A stretch of 64,000 nucleotides of DNA from an uncultured Odoribacter sp. (GCA_910588375.1 CAJUQA010000004.1:132079-196078), one strand, 5' to 3'; positions 7,900-18,333 are shown, numbered from the stretch's first letter. Notes: generated by a model from the letters alone, not told the origin. Program-made: numbers and translations.

Positions 7900-8337
7900 A
7901 TGGCAAAAGAAGTTGAAGCTATTATTAAGCTGCAGATTAAAGCTGGTGCCGCTAATCCTTCTCCACCTGTGGGACCTGCATTAGGTTCTAAGGGAGTCAA
8001 TATCATGGACTTCTGTAAACAGTTTAATGCAAGAACTCAGGATCAGGCAGGAAAGATTATTCCGGTGATTATTCAGGTTTATGGAGATAAATCTTTTGAT
8101 TTTATCACTAAACAACCTCCTGTTGCTATTCAGCTTTTGGAAGTGGCAAAAATCAAATCTGGTTCTGCCGAGCCAAATCGTAAGAAAGTGGCTTCTCTTT
8201 CCTGGGATCAGGTAAGACAGATTGCAGAAGGGAAAATGAGCGATTTGAACGCTTTTGAAGTGGAAAAAGCAATGAGCATGGTAGCTGGAACTGCCAGAAG
8301 TATGGGTATCACCGTTGACGGTGAAAAACCTTTTTAA
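7900..8337 (+). CDS. rplK: 50S ribosomal protein uL11
   Basis: 145 residues. N-terminal PPVGPALGSKGVNIMDFCKQ and C-terminal AGTARSMGITV are the diagnostic parts of L11, which forms the GTPase-associated stalk base together with 23S rRNA. Length is that of the family. It lies between nusG and rplA. Confidence 0.97.
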   Translation: MAKEVEAIIKLQIKAGAANPSPPVGPALGSKGVNIMDFCKQFNARTQDQAGKIIPVIIQVYGDKSFDFITKQPPVAIQLLEVAKIKSGSAEPNRKKVASLSWDQVRQIAEGKMSDLNAFEVEKAMSMVAGTARSMGITVDGEKPF

Positions 8338-8363
8338 TGAATTTGTAAAATACTTCAAACGTA

Positions 8364-9059
8364 ATGAGTAAACTGACAAAAAATAAGAAGTTAGCTTTAG
8401 AAAAAATCGACGCTGGTAAAATATATACCATCGACGAAGCTGCTAAACTTGTAAAGGAGATTACTTTTACCAAGTTTGATGCGTCAGTTGACATGGACGT
8501 TCGTCTGGGAGTAGACCCGCGTAAAGCCAATCAAATGGTGCGCGGTGTTGTGACCTTACCTCACGGAACCGGTAAAGAAGTACGTGTTTTGGTGCTTTGT
8601 ACGCCTGATAAGGTGGAAGAAGCCCAAGCTGCCGGTGCTGATTATGTAGGATTGGATGAATATATCGAGAAACTGAAATCTGGTTGGACAGATATCGATA
8701 TTATCATTACCATGCCTTCGATTATGGGTAAGATTGGTGCTTTAGGACGGATTTTAGGTCCTCGTGGATTGATGCCTAACCCGAAAAGCGGTACTGTGAC
8801 AATGGATATTGCCAAAGCCGTAACTGAGGTTAAGCAGGGGAAAATTGATTTTAAAGTTGACAAGTTTGGTATCATACATGCTTCTATCGGTAAAGTAAAC
8901 TTTGAAGCAGACAAGATCAGAGATAACGCCCGTGAATTCATGAATGTTATCAACAAACTGAAACCGTCTTCTGCAAAGGGTACCTATGTGAAGAGTGTGT
9001 TCCTGTCAAGTACAATGAGTCCCGGTATTAAATTAGACCTTAAGTCATTACTTGATTAA
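8364..9059 (+). CDS. rplA: 50S ribosomal protein uL1
   Basis: 231 residues, family length. Motifs: FDASVDMDVRLGVDPRKANQ (about 34-53), the mobile domain with GPRGLMPNPKSGT (about 131-143) and the C-terminal KGTYVKSVFLSSTMSPGI. L1 forms the E-site stalk. In other bacteria L1 represses its own operon by binding a 23S-like site in the leader; I did not identify that site here. Confidence 0.97.
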   Translation: MSKLTKNKKLALEKIDAGKIYTIDEAAKLVKEITFTKFDASVDMDVRLGVDPRKANQMVRGVVTLPHGTGKEVRVLVLCTPDKVEEAQAAGADYVGLDEYIEKLKSGWTDIDIIITMPSIMGKIGALGRILGPRGLMPNPKSGTVTMDIAKAVTEVKQGKIDFKVDKFGIIHASIGKVNFEADKIRDNAREFMNVINKLKPSSAKGTYVKSVFLSSTMSPGIKLDLKSLLD

Positions 9060-9087
9060 TTATTAACCTTTAAAGGACCTTTGTAGA

Positions 9088-9606
9088 ATGAAAAGGGAAG
9101 AAAAACAAGTAATCATAGACAATTTAACCGAGCAGATCAAAGCGTATAAGCATCTTTATATCAGTGATATTTCTGAGTTGGATGCTGAAGCGACACAGGA
9201 GTTGCGTAAAGAATGTTTCAATGCAGGCATTAAATTGATACAGGTAAAAAATACCTTGTTGAAAGTAGCTCTGGATGGTCTTGAAGCTAACTACGAAGAG
9301 ATGTATAGCGTCTTGGCCGGCTCCAGTGCTATCATGCTGAGCGAAACAGGAAATGCACCGGCAAAACTGATCAAAGAATTCAGAAAGAGCCACGACAAAC
9401 CTGTATTTAAGGCTGCTTATGTTGAGGAAAGTGTCTATGTAGGTGAAAATCAACTGGAAGCTCTTGTCAGCATTAAATCTAAAGAAGAATTGCTGGGAGA
9501 TATTATCCTGTTGTTGCAATCACCGATGCAGAACCTTATCTCTTCTCTGGAATCAGGGAAGAATACTATCGGAGGTGTGCTTAAAACACTGGAAGATAGA
9601 GCATAA
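9088..9606 (+). CDS. rplJ: 50S ribosomal protein uL10
   Basis: 172 residues. The N-terminal globular domain includes LRKECFNAGIKLIQVKNTLLKVA, and a C-terminal helix carries the binding sites for L7/L12 dimers. It anchors the stalk to 23S rRNA through L11. A poor Shine-Dalgarno (AAAGGACC) lies about 14 bases before ATG 9088. rplL follows after 44 bases. Confidence 0.96.
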   Translation: MKREEKQVIIDNLTEQIKAYKHLYISDISELDAEATQELRKECFNAGIKLIQVKNTLLKVALDGLEANYEEMYSVLAGSSAIMLSETGNAPAKLIKEFRKSHDKPVFKAAYVEESVYVGENQLEALVSIKSKEELLGDIILLLQSPMQNLISSLESGKNTIGGVLKTLEDRA

Positions 9607-9650
9607 TTATTATTTTTTTAGAGTAAGAACAATTTAAATATTTTATCGAA

Positions 9651-10025
9651 ATGGCAGATTTGAAAAAACTTGCAGAGGAATTAGTTAACCTGACTGTAAA
9701 AGACGTAAAAGAATTAGCTGACATCTTAAAAGAAGAATATGGTATCGAACCGGCAGCTGCCGCTGCTGTTGTTGCTGCTCCTGCAGCCGGTGGTGCTGCC
9801 GCTGCTGCTGAACAGAGCGAATTCGACGTTATCCTGAAATCAGCTGGTGCTGCTAAATTAGGTGTCGTGAAATTAGTAAAAGAATTGACCGGCCTTGGCT
9901 TGAAAGAAGCTAAAGAATTAGTAGACAAAGCACCGGCTCCTCTGAAAGAAAAAGTTTCTAAAGAAGAAGCTGCACAATTGAAAGCTCAACTCGAAGAAGC
10001 AGGAGCTGAAGTTGAACTTAAATAA
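9651..10025 (+). CDS. rplL: 50S ribosomal protein bL12 (L7/L12)
   Basis: 124 residues. N-terminal dimerisation part (1-35), an Ala-rich hinge (about 39-60, AAAAAVVAAPAAGG) and the C-terminal domain with KLGVVKLVKELTGLGLKEAK that recruits translation factors. The protein is multi-copy on the ribosome. A strong hairpin after the stop probably sets its higher expression relative to rpoBC. Confidence 0.97.
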   Translation: MADLKKLAEELVNLTVKDVKELADILKEEYGIEPAAAAAVVAAPAAGGAAAAAEQSEFDVILKSAGAAKLGVVKLVKELTGLGLKEAKELVDKAPAPLKEKVSKEEAAQLKAQLEEAGAEVELK

Positions 10026-10048
10026 GTATAGAACCCTTGGGTTTTAAC

Positions 10049-10076
10049 GGTTTAGAGTCATTTTTGACTCTAAACC
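10049..10076 (+). terminator. attenuator-like hairpin between rplL and rpoB
   Basis: GGTTTAGAGTCA (10049-10060) and TGACTCTAAACC (10065-10076) form a perfect 12-bp stem with a TTTT loop, followed by ATTTTGTTG. It lies in the 92-base gap before rpoB. The E. coli operon has a partial terminator at the same place; here the role is inferred from structure and position. Confidence 0.7.
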
Positions 10077-10117
10077 ATTTTGTTGTTATTATTGTTTAGG
10101 TTCCAAAAAATTAATAG

Positions 10118-13100
10118 ATGTCTTCAAATCATTCAAATAAAAGAATCAGCTTTGCATCCATTAAAAATCAGTTGGAATACCCTGATTTTCTTGAGATACA
10201 ATTAAAGTCATTCAAGGACTTTTTTCAATTAGGTACTACGCCTGAAAACAGAAAGAACGAGGGCCTTTACACCGTTTTTAAAGAAAATTTTCCCATTACC
10301 GATACCCGGAATAATTTTGTACTGGAGTTTCTGGATTATTTTATTGATCCACCCCGTTATACCATTGACGAATGTCTGGAACAGGGCTTGACTTATGGTG
10401 CACCTCTGAAGGCAAAATTGAAATTGTACTGTACGGATCCCGAACATGAAGATTTCGATACTGTCATAGAGGACGTGTATTTGGGGAATGTGCCTTACAT
10501 GACTCCGAAAGGTACTTTTGTTATCAATGGAGCAGAACGGGTAATCGTATCCCAGTTACACCGGTCGCCCGGTGTGTTTTTTGGCCAAAGCGTGCACGCT
10601 AATGGTACGAAGTTGTATTCAGCCCGTATTATTCCGTTTAAAGGATCGTGGATTGAGTTTGCCACGGACATCAATAATGTGATGTATGCCTATATTGACC
10701 GCAAAAAGAAATTACCTGTAACGACTTTGTTGCGTGCTATTGGTTTTGAAACGGATAAGGATATTTTGCAAATATTCGACTTGGCTGATGAGATTAATGT
10801 ATCTAAGGCGGGCTTGAAAAAAGTCGTTGGCCGGCGTTTGGCTGCTCGTGTTTTGAAGACTTGGGTGGAGGATTTCGTGGACGAAGATACCGGAGAGGTG
10901 GTATCTATCGAGCGAAACGAAATCATTGTGGACCGAGAGACTGTTCTGGAAAATGAACATATTGATGCAATTGTCGGAGCGGGAGCAAAGACTATTTTAT
11001 TGCATAAAGAAAAACAGAATCTGGCAGATTATGCCATTATATATAACACACTGCAAAAAGATCCGTGTAACTCGGAGAAAGAAGCAGTGATGCATATTTA
11101 TAGGCAGTTGCGTAGTTCAGAACCACCTGATGAGGCTACTGCCCGCGACGTAATTGATAAGTTGTTCTTCTCCGATAAGCGTTATGATTTGGGAGATGTT
11201 GGCCGTTATAAACTGAATAAGAAATTAGGTTTGACGACCGATCCCTCAGTCAGGGTTTTGACGAAGGAGGATATGATCGAAATTATCAAACATCTGATCA
11301 AGCTGTTGAATGCCCGTACGGATGTGGATGATATCGACCATTTGAGCAATCGTCGAGTACGTACTGTTGGTGAGCAATTGTATAACCAGTTTGGTGTCGG
11401 GTTAGCTCGAATGGCACGTACTATTCGGGAACGGATGAATGTGCGCGACAATGAGGTGTTTACTCCGGTAGACTTGATTAATTCGAAGATTCTTTCTTCT
11501 GTGATCAATTCCTTTTTCGGAACAAATGCCTTATCTCAGTTTATGGATCAGACGAACCCGTTGGCTGAGATTACCCACAAAAGACGAATGTCAGCTTTGG
11601 GACCCGGAGGATTGTCGCGAGACCGTGCCGGTTTCGAGGTGCGAGACGTTCACTATACTCATTACGGCCGTTTGTGTCCGATCGAAACGCCAGAAGGTCC
11701 GAATATCGGATTGATTTCTTCTTTGTGTGTATATGCTAAAATCAACGAACTCGGATTTATTGAAACTCCTTATCGTAAGGTAGATAGCGGAGTGGTGGAT
11801 TTGTCGGCGGAAGGAGTGAAATACTTGTCGGCAGAGGAAGAAGAAGGATTGGTGATTGCCCAGGCTAATGCTAAGGTTGATGAGCAGGGACACTTTGTGA
11901 ACAAGCGTGCAAAATCCCGTAAAGACGGAGATTTCCCGTTGGAAGAGATTGAAAATGTCGATTTAATAGACGTTGCTCCGAACCAGATTGCTTCCATCGC
12001 GGCTTCCTTGATTCCTTTCCTGGAACATGATGATGCCAACCGTGCGTTGATGGGTTCGAACATGATGCGCCAGGCTGTTCCCATTATCAAACCGCAGTCG
12101 CCGATTGTCGGTACCGGACTGGAAGGTAATCTGATCAAGGATTCCCGTACGCAGGTAGTGGCAGAGGGGGCTGGTGTGGTTGAAGCAGTAGACGGACATC
12201 ATATTGTAATTAAATATGACCAGACGGATGAAGAGCGTTTCGTAAGCTTTGACGGTGATACGAAAGAGTATATTCTTCCGAAATATAAGCGGACGAACCA
12301 AAGTACGACGATTACTTTGCGGCCGATTGTGAAAAAAGGGCAGCGGATTGAAGAAGGACAGATACTGACAGAAGGATATGCTTCCGAAGATGGCGAGTTG
12401 GCATTGGGACGTAACCTGAAAGTGGCATTTATGCCTTGGAAAGGATACAACTATGAGGATGCTATCGTGATTTCAGAAAATATTGTGCGGAATGATGTGT
12501 TTACTTCTGTGCATGTTGATGAATACTCACTCGAAGTGCGGGAGACCAAGCGAGGAGTGGAAGAATTGACGGCTGATATTCCGAATGTAAGTGAAGATGC
12601 TACGAAGAATTTGGACGAAAACGGTATGATTCGTATCGGAGCCCGCGTAGAGCCGGGAGATATTCTGATTGGTAAGATTACACCGAAAGGAGAGTCCGAC
12701 CCAAGTCCGGAGGAAAAATTGCTTCGTGCTATTTTCGGCGATAAAGCTGGTGACGTAAAAGATGCCTCATTGAAAGCTTCTCCTTCTCTGAAGGGAGTTA
12801 TTATTGATAAAAAATTGTTCCAACGTACGATTGGAGACCGGAAATCGAAAGCTGCCGGAAAAACTCTGTTGGCTGAGATTGACGAACAGTTTGAACGGAA
12901 AGTGGGTGATTTGACCACGTTGCTGATTGATAAATTGTTTGAGTTGACTAACGGAAAGACTTCACAGGGTGTGAAAAACTACCTGAATGAGGATGTGATT
13001 GCTAAAGGCGTGAAGTTCACGTTGAAGACATTGCAGAATCTGAATTATCTGGAAATCAACCCGAATAAGTGGACGACCGATAAACAGCGCAATGATATGA

Positions 13101-13930
13101 TCCGCGATTTGCTTCACAATTTTGTGATTAAATACAAGGAAATCGAAGGACAGATGAAGCGCAAAAAATACAATGCGACAGTCGGTGACGAACTTCCTTC
13201 CGGAATCATTAAGATGGCGAAGGTTTACGTGGCTAAGAAACGTAAATTGCAAATCGGTGATAAGATGGCAGGACGTCACGGTAACAAGGGTATTGTATCA
13301 CGTGTCGTAAGGGTGGAAGATATGCCGTTCTTAGCTGATGGTACTCCCGTGGATATCTGTTTGAATCCGTTAGGTGTGCCTTCCCGTATGAACTTGGGAC
13401 AGGTGTTTGAAACCGTATTGGGTTGGGCCGGTCAGAAGTTGGGCATGAAATTTGCCACTCCGATTTTTGACGGAGCAAGTCTGGATGATATCAATGAACT
13501 GACGGATAAAGCTGGTGTCCCGAGATACGGAACTACCTATTTGTACGATGGTGGTACGGGAGAACGTTTTGACCAGCCTGCTACTGTTGGTGTGATCTAT
13601 ATGTTGAAATTGGGGCATATGGTTGATGATAAGATGCATGCTCGTTCAATCGGACCGTATTCATTGATTACTCAACAGCCGCTTGGTGGTAAAGCTCAAT
13701 TTGGTGGTCAGCGTTTCGGAGAAATGGAGGTTTGGGCACTTGAAGCTTTCGGAGCTGCTCATATTTTGCAGGAGATTTTGACAGTGAAATCTGATGATGT
13801 TGTCGGAAGAACGAAAACCTATGAGCACATAGTGAAAGGCGAACCGATGCCTACACCGGGATTGCCCGAATCATTCAATGTATTGTTGCATGAGTTGAGA
13901 GGACTCGGATTGAGTGTAAACCTAGTATAA
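10118..13930 (+). CDS. rpoB: DNA-directed RNA polymerase subunit beta
   Basis: 1270 residues, typical for Bacteroidota. The rifampicin region (about 469-515) reads SQFMDQTNPLAEITHKRR and SALGPGG, which carries the usual sensitive-type residues at the E. coli positions D516, H526 and S531. Other landmarks are GRLCPIETPEGPNIG, the active-site lysines around KPQSPIVGTG and GDKMAGRHGNKG, and a C-terminal LRGLGLSVNLV. It starts 41 bases after the rplL hairpin and is followed by rpoC after 25 bases. It forms the catalytic cleft together with beta'. Confidence 0.98.
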   Translation: MSSNHSNKRISFASIKNQLEYPDFLEIQLKSFKDFFQLGTTPENRKNEGLYTVFKENFPITDTRNNFVLEFLDYFIDPPRYTIDECLEQGLTYGAPLKAKLKLYCTDPEHEDFDTVIEDVYLGNVPYMTPKGTFVINGAERVIVSQLHRSPGVFFGQSVHANGTKLYSARIIPFKGSWIEFATDINNVMYAYIDRKKKLPVTTLLRAIGFETDKDILQIFDLADEINVSKAGLKKVVGRRLAARVLKTWVEDFVDEDTGEVVSIERNEIIVDRETVLENEHIDAIVGAGAKTILLHKEKQNLADYAIIYNTLQKDPCNSEKEAVMHIYRQLRSSEPPDEATARDVIDKLFFSDKRYDLGDVGRYKLNKKLGLTTDPSVRVLTKEDMIEIIKHLIKLLNARTDVDDIDHLSNRRVRTVGEQLYNQFGVGLARMARTIRERMNVRDNEVFTPVDLINSKILSSVINSFFGTNALSQFMDQTNPLAEITHKRRMSALGPGGLSRDRAGFEVRDVHYTHYGRLCPIETPEGPNIGLISSLCVYAKINELGFIETPYRKVDSGVVDLSAEGVKYLSAEEEEGLVIAQANAKVDEQGHFVNKRAKSRKDGDFPLEEIENVDLIDVAPNQIASIAASLIPFLEHDDANRALMGSNMMRQAVPIIKPQSPIVGTGLEGNLIKDSRTQVVAEGAGVVEAVDGHHIVIKYDQTDEERFVSFDGDTKEYILPKYKRTNQSTTITLRPIVKKGQRIEEGQILTEGYASEDGELALGRNLKVAFMPWKGYNYEDAIVISENIVRNDVFTSVHVDEYSLEVRETKRGVEELTADIPNVSEDATKNLDENGMIRIGARVEPGDILIGKITPKGESDPSPEEKLLRAIFGDKAGDVKDASLKASPSLKGVIIDKKLFQRTIGDRKSKAAGKTLLAEIDEQFERKVGDLTTLLIDKLFELTNGKTSQGVKNYLNEDVIAKGVKFTLKTLQNLNYLEINPNKWTTDKQRNDMIRDLLHNFVIKYKEIEGQMKRKKYNATVGDELPSGIIKMAKVYVAKKRKLQIGDKMAGRHGNKGIVSRVVRVEDMPFLADGTPVDICLNPLGVPSRMNLGQVFETVLGWAGQKLGMKFATPIFDGASLDDINELTDKAGVPRYGTTYLYDGGTGERFDQPATVGVIYMLKLGHMVDDKMHARSIGPYSLITQQPLGGKAQFGGQRFGEMEVWALEAFGAAHILQEILTVKSDDVVGRTKTYEHIVKGEPMPTPGLPESFNVLLHELRGLGLSVNLV

Positions 13931-13955
13931 GGTAAAAAGGAAAACTTTTAAGATT

Positions 13956-16900
13956 ATGGCCTTTAGAAAAGATAATAATACAAATAAGCCGAAAAGCTTT
14001 ACCAAGATAGCAATCGGGTTGGCATCTCCGGAAGAGATTCTGGAACGTTCCAGTGGACAGGTGTTAAAACCGGAAACTATTAATTATCGTACATATAAGC
14101 CTGAACGAGACGGATTGTTCTGTGAGAGAATTTTCGGTCCGGTGAAGGATTATGAATGCCATTGCGGAAAATACAAACGAATCCGTTACAAAGGAATTGT
14201 TTGTGACCGTTGTGGTGTGGAGGTGACAGAGAAGAAGGTGAGACGTGAACGTATGGGGCACATTCAGTTGGTGGTGCCTGTGGCTCACATCTGGTATTTC
14301 AAGTCATTGCCTAATAAGATTGGGTATTTGTTGGGTTTACCTTCTAAGAAACTGGATTCAGTCATTTATTATGAAAGGTATGTGGTTGTACAGCCAGGTA
14401 TTTTAGCAGAGAAAGGTATCAATCAATTGGATTTCCTGACAGAAGAGGAATATATGGATTTGGTGGATACCTTACCGGCAGAAAATCAACATTTGGATGA
14501 CGATGATCCGAACAAGTTCATAGCTAAAATGGGTGCTGAAGCTATCGGCATGTTGTTGGAAAGATTGAATTTGGATGATTTGTCTTATGAATTACGTCAT
14601 AAAGCGAATACCGAAACTTCACAACAGCGTAAAAATGAAGCTTTAAAGCGTTTGCAGGTAGTAGAAGCTTTCCGTGAGAGCAAAGAGATTAATAAGCCGG
14701 AATGGATGATTGTGAAGGTGTTGGCTGTTATCCCGCCTGAATTACGTCCTTTGGTACCTTTGGACGGCGGTCGTTTTGCTACGTCGGATTTGAACGATTT
14801 ATACAGACGGGTTATTATCCGTAATAACCGTTTGAAGAGATTGATTGAAATCAAGGCTCCCGATGTGATTTTACGTAATGAAAAGCGTATGTTGCAGGAG
14901 GCTGTTGATTCTTTATTTGATAATTCACGCAAGTCCAACGCGGTGAAGATTGAAAATAACCGTCCGCTGAAATCTCTTTCTGATAGTTTGAAAGGAAAAC
15001 AGGGACGTTTCCGTCAGAACCTGTTGGGTAAACGTGTTGACTATTCAGCCCGTTCGGTTATTGTTGTCGGACCGGATTTGAAGATGCATGAGTGCGGTCT
15101 ACCGAAGGATATGGCTGCCGAGTTATATATGCCCTTTATTATCCGTAAGTTGATTGAGCGGGGTATTGTGAAAACGGTAAAAAGTGCTAAGAAGATCGTA
15201 GACCGTCGAGATCCGGTGGTATGGGATATTTTGGAGAATGTACTGAAAGGACATCCGGTATTGTTAAACCGTGCACCGACGTTGCACCGTCTGGGTATCC
15301 AGGCTTTCCAGCCTAAGTTGATAGAAGGAAAGGCTATCCGTTTGCATCCTTTGGCTTGTACGGGATTTAACGCAGACTTCGACGGTGACCAGATGGCTGT
15401 TCACTTGCCTTTGGGAAATGAGGCTGTACTGGAAGCGCAGATTTTGATGCTATGTGCTCATAATATTTTGAACCCTGCTAACGGAGCTCCTATTACGGTG
15501 CCTTCTCAGGATATGGTTTTGGGGTTATATTATATCACCAAACCGCGTAAGGGGGCTAAAGGAGAGGGGCTGTCTTTCTATTCACCGCAGGAGGTGATTA
15601 TTGCTTTGAATGAAAGAGCTGTAGATTTGCATGCTCAGATTAAAGTGAAAATCGATGATGTGGATGAAGAAGGAAAACCGTTTAATCATACGATAGAAAC
15701 TACGGTAGGACGGGTGATTTTGAACCAGTTTACTCCTAAAAATTATCCTTATATCAATACGTTGATTACGAAAAAAGCGTTGAGGGATATTATAGGTGAC
15801 GTGTTCAAGAGATGTGGAGTGGACGTGACGGCTAAGTTCTTGGACGATATCAAGGATTTGGGATATCGGAAAGCTTTTGAAGGCGGTTTGTCTTTTAACC
15901 TGGAAGATGTAATTGTTCCGACAGAGAAAGAATCTTTGCTCGCAGAAGGTTACAAACAGGTGGAAGAAGTGCTTGCCAACTATAATATGGGATTCATTAC
16001 CAATAATGAACGTTATAATCAAATTATCGACATCTGGACTCACGTAAATGCAAATTTAACCTCTACATTGATGAAGCAGTTGGCTGCAGACAAGCAGGGG
16101 TTCAATTCCATTTATATGATGCTTGACTCCGGAGCTCGTGGTTCTCGTGAGCAGATCCGTCAGTTGGGAGGTATGCGTGGTTTGATGGCCAAACCGCAGA
16201 AATCAGGTGCTACTGGAGGACAGATTATTGAGAACCCGATTTTGGCAAACTTTAAGGAGGGATTGTCTGTGTTGGAGTATTTTATTTCCACCCATGGTGC
16301 CCGTAAAGGTTTGGCGGATACGGCTTTGAAAACGGCAGATGCCGGTTATTTGACTCGTCGTTTGGTTGATGTGGCTAATGATATTACAATCACGGAAGAA
16401 GATTGTGGTACGTTGAGAGGAGTTAGTATTGCAGCCATAAAGAATAACGAAGAAATCGTCTCTTCTTTGTATGAGAGAATATTGGGACGCGTTTCTGTTC
16501 ATGATGTATATCATCCGCGTTCTGGCGAATTGTTGGTTAAGTCGGGAGAAGAGATTACCGAAACGATAGCTCAGGCCATTGAAGAGTCTCCGATTGAACG
16601 GGTTGAAGTTCGTTCCGTACTTACTTGTGAATCCAAGAAAGGTGTATGTGCCAAATGTTACGGACGTAACTTGGCTACGGGACGCTTGGTTGAAATGGGA
16701 GAAGCTGTTGGAACCATTGCGGCACAGTCTATCGGTGAACCGGGTACTCAGTTGACGTTGAGAACATTCCACGTGGGTGGTACTGCCGGTAACATTTCTA
16801 CGGAGAACTCTTTGAGAGCGAAATACGACGGTATTGTTGAGTTTGAAGAAATGCGTTCTGTCGAGTATGCCCAGGAAAACGGTCAGAAGTGTGATGTAGT

Positions 16901-18209
16901 GGTGGGACGTTTGACGGAAGTACGCCTTATTGACAAGAATACCAATATTGCGTTGATTAGCAATAATATTCCATATGGAGCCAAAGTGTTTGTCAAGAAT
17001 GGCACAGAGGTGAAGAAAGGAGATCTGATTTGTGAGTGGGATCCATTCAATGCTTTGATTATTACTGAATTCAGTGGTAAAGTTGCTGCCGAAAATCTGA
17101 TTGAAGGTGAAACTTATAAAGAAGAGTCGGATGAAACGACTGGTTTCCGTGAAAAAGTAATTACGGAATTCCGTGATAAGACCAAAGCTCCGGCAATTTT
17201 GATTCTTGATGGTAAAGGTAATACCGTGAAAAGTTATAACCTTCCGGTAGGTGCTCACATTGTAGTGAAAGAAGGTGATAGTGTCGTTGCCGGTAGTACA
17301 ATTGTGAAGATTCCGAGGGCTGTTGGTAAGGCCGGGGATATTACGGGAGGTCTTCCCCGTGTAACGGAGTTGTTTGAAGCTCGTAACCCGTCTAATCCGG
17401 CAGTAGTTTCAGAAATTGACGGAGAGGTGACATACGGTAAAATCAAACGTGGTAACCGTGAAATTATCATTACTTCCAAATCGGGAGAAGTAAAGAAATA
17501 TTTGGTTTCTTTGTCTAAACAGATTTTGGTACAGGAAAATGATTACGTACGTGCCGGAACGCCTCTTTCTGACGGAGCAATTACCCCGACCGATATATTG
17601 AATATTCAGGGACCGATTGCCGTACAGGAATATATCGTGAATGAAGTGCAGGATGTATACCGTATGCAGGGTGTGAAAATCAATGATAAGCATTTTGAAA
17701 TCATTGTTCACCAGATGATGCGTAAGGTGTTGATACAGGATGCCGGAGATACGAAATTCCTTGAAAATCAAATCGTGGATAAGTTGGAGTTCATGGAGGA
17801 AAATGACGAGATGTTTGACAAGAAGGTGGTAACCGAAGCTGGAGATTCCGATCGGGTGAAACCGGGACAGATTATATCCGCACGTACACTCCGTGATATT
17901 AACTCTCAATTGAAACGCCGGGATATGAAGGTGGTACAGGCTCGTGATGCCGTACCTGCAACTTCTTCTCAGGTGCTTCAAGGTATTACCCGTGCTGCTT
18001 TGCAGACGTCCAGCTTTATTTCGGCTGCTTCTTTCCAGGAAACGACGAAAGTCCTGAATGAGGCTGCTATTTATGGTAAGGTCGATCCATTGGAGGGATT
18101 GAAGGAGAACGTAATCTGTGGGCACTTGATTCCGGTGGGTACCGGAATGAAAGAGTTCAACAGTTTGGTCGTGGGCTCGAAAGAAGAGATGGAAAGGATC
18201 TCTAAATAA
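13956..18209 (+). CDS. rpoC: DNA-directed RNA polymerase subunit beta'
   Basis: 1417 residues. The N-terminal zinc ribbon is CHCGKYKRIRYKGIVCDRCG (about 67-86). The catalytic magnesium motif NADFDGDQM starts at residue 472, with Asp at 474, 476 and 478. The second zinc site is CESKKGVCAKCYG (about 889-901), and the trigger-loop and bridge-helix region includes GARGSREQIRQLGGMRGLM. The C-terminal ILNEAAIYGKVDPL-like part is complete. The gene is closed by a strong terminator that ends this operon. Confidence 0.98.
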   Translation: MAFRKDNNTNKPKSFTKIAIGLASPEEILERSSGQVLKPETINYRTYKPERDGLFCERIFGPVKDYECHCGKYKRIRYKGIVCDRCGVEVTEKKVRRERMGHIQLVVPVAHIWYFKSLPNKIGYLLGLPSKKLDSVIYYERYVVVQPGILAEKGINQLDFLTEEEYMDLVDTLPAENQHLDDDDPNKFIAKMGAEAIGMLLERLNLDDLSYELRHKANTETSQQRKNEALKRLQVVEAFRESKEINKPEWMIVKVLAVIPPELRPLVPLDGGRFATSDLNDLYRRVIIRNNRLKRLIEIKAPDVILRNEKRMLQEAVDSLFDNSRKSNAVKIENNRPLKSLSDSLKGKQGRFRQNLLGKRVDYSARSVIVVGPDLKMHECGLPKDMAAELYMPFIIRKLIERGIVKTVKSAKKIVDRRDPVVWDILENVLKGHPVLLNRAPTLHRLGIQAFQPKLIEGKAIRLHPLACTGFNADFDGDQMAVHLPLGNEAVLEAQILMLCAHNILNPANGAPITVPSQDMVLGLYYITKPRKGAKGEGLSFYSPQEVIIALNERAVDLHAQIKVKIDDVDEEGKPFNHTIETTVGRVILNQFTPKNYPYINTLITKKALRDIIGDVFKRCGVDVTAKFLDDIKDLGYRKAFEGGLSFNLEDVIVPTEKESLLAEGYKQVEEVLANYNMGFITNNERYNQIIDIWTHVNANLTSTLMKQLAADKQGFNSIYMMLDSGARGSREQIRQLGGMRGLMAKPQKSGATGGQIIENPILANFKEGLSVLEYFISTHGARKGLADTALKTADAGYLTRRLVDVANDITITEEDCGTLRGVSIAAIKNNEEIVSSLYERILGRVSVHDVYHPRSGELLVKSGEEITETIAQAIEESPIERVEVRSVLTCESKKGVCAKCYGRNLATGRLVEMGEAVGTIAAQSIGEPGTQLTLRTFHVGGTAGNISTENSLRAKYDGIVEFEEMRSVEYAQENGQKCDVVVGRLTEVRLIDKNTNIALISNNIPYGAKVFVKNGTEVKKGDLICEWDPFNALIITEFSGKVAAENLIEGETYKEESDETTGFREKVITEFRDKTKAPAILILDGKGNTVKSYNLPVGAHIVVKEGDSVVAGSTIVKIPRAVGKAGDITGGLPRVTELFEARNPSNPAVVSEIDGEVTYGKIKRGNREIIITSKSGEVKKYLVSLSKQILVQENDYVRAGTPLSDGAITPTDILNIQGPIAVQEYIVNEVQDVYRMQGVKINDKHFEIIVHQMMRKVLIQDAGDTKFLENQIVDKLEFMEENDEMFDKKVVTEAGDSDRVKPGQIISARTLRDINSQLKRRDMKVVQARDAVPATSSQVLQGITRAALQTSSFISAASFQETTKVLNEAAIYGKVDPLEGLKENVICGHLIPVGTGMKEFNSLVVGSKEEMERISK

Positions 18210-18212
18210 TGA

Positions 18213-18240
18213 AAACGCCTCGAAAGAGGCGTTTTTTTTA
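18213..18240 (+). terminator. rho-independent terminator of the rpoBC operon
   Basis: AAAACGCCTC and GAGGCGTTTT form a 10-bp stem with a GAAA tetraloop and an unbroken run of T to 18240. It begins 3 bases after the rpoC stop. Confidence 0.95.
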
Positions 18241-18280
18241 TGAATATCTATGTACGTTCCTCTTTTTCTTATTTAAAGAA

Positions 18281-18311
18281 TGTGCTATCTGATGAAAAAT
18301 ATTTAATTTTG
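18281..18311 (+). promoter_or_regulatory. probable promoter for the DUF3467 gene
   Basis: TGTG (18281-18284), 19 bases, then TAATTTTG (18304-18311), which fits TAnnTTTG exactly and the -33 box at 3 of 4 positions. It lies 22 bases before the start codon and after the rpoC terminator. Confidence 0.6.
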
Positions 18312-18333
18312 GGAAATAAGATTTAACACAATT

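Noticed and set aside
16203..17258. 351-codon open frame on the minus strand
   Set aside because: It lies wholly inside rpoC, antisense, with a composition set by the rpoC codons.
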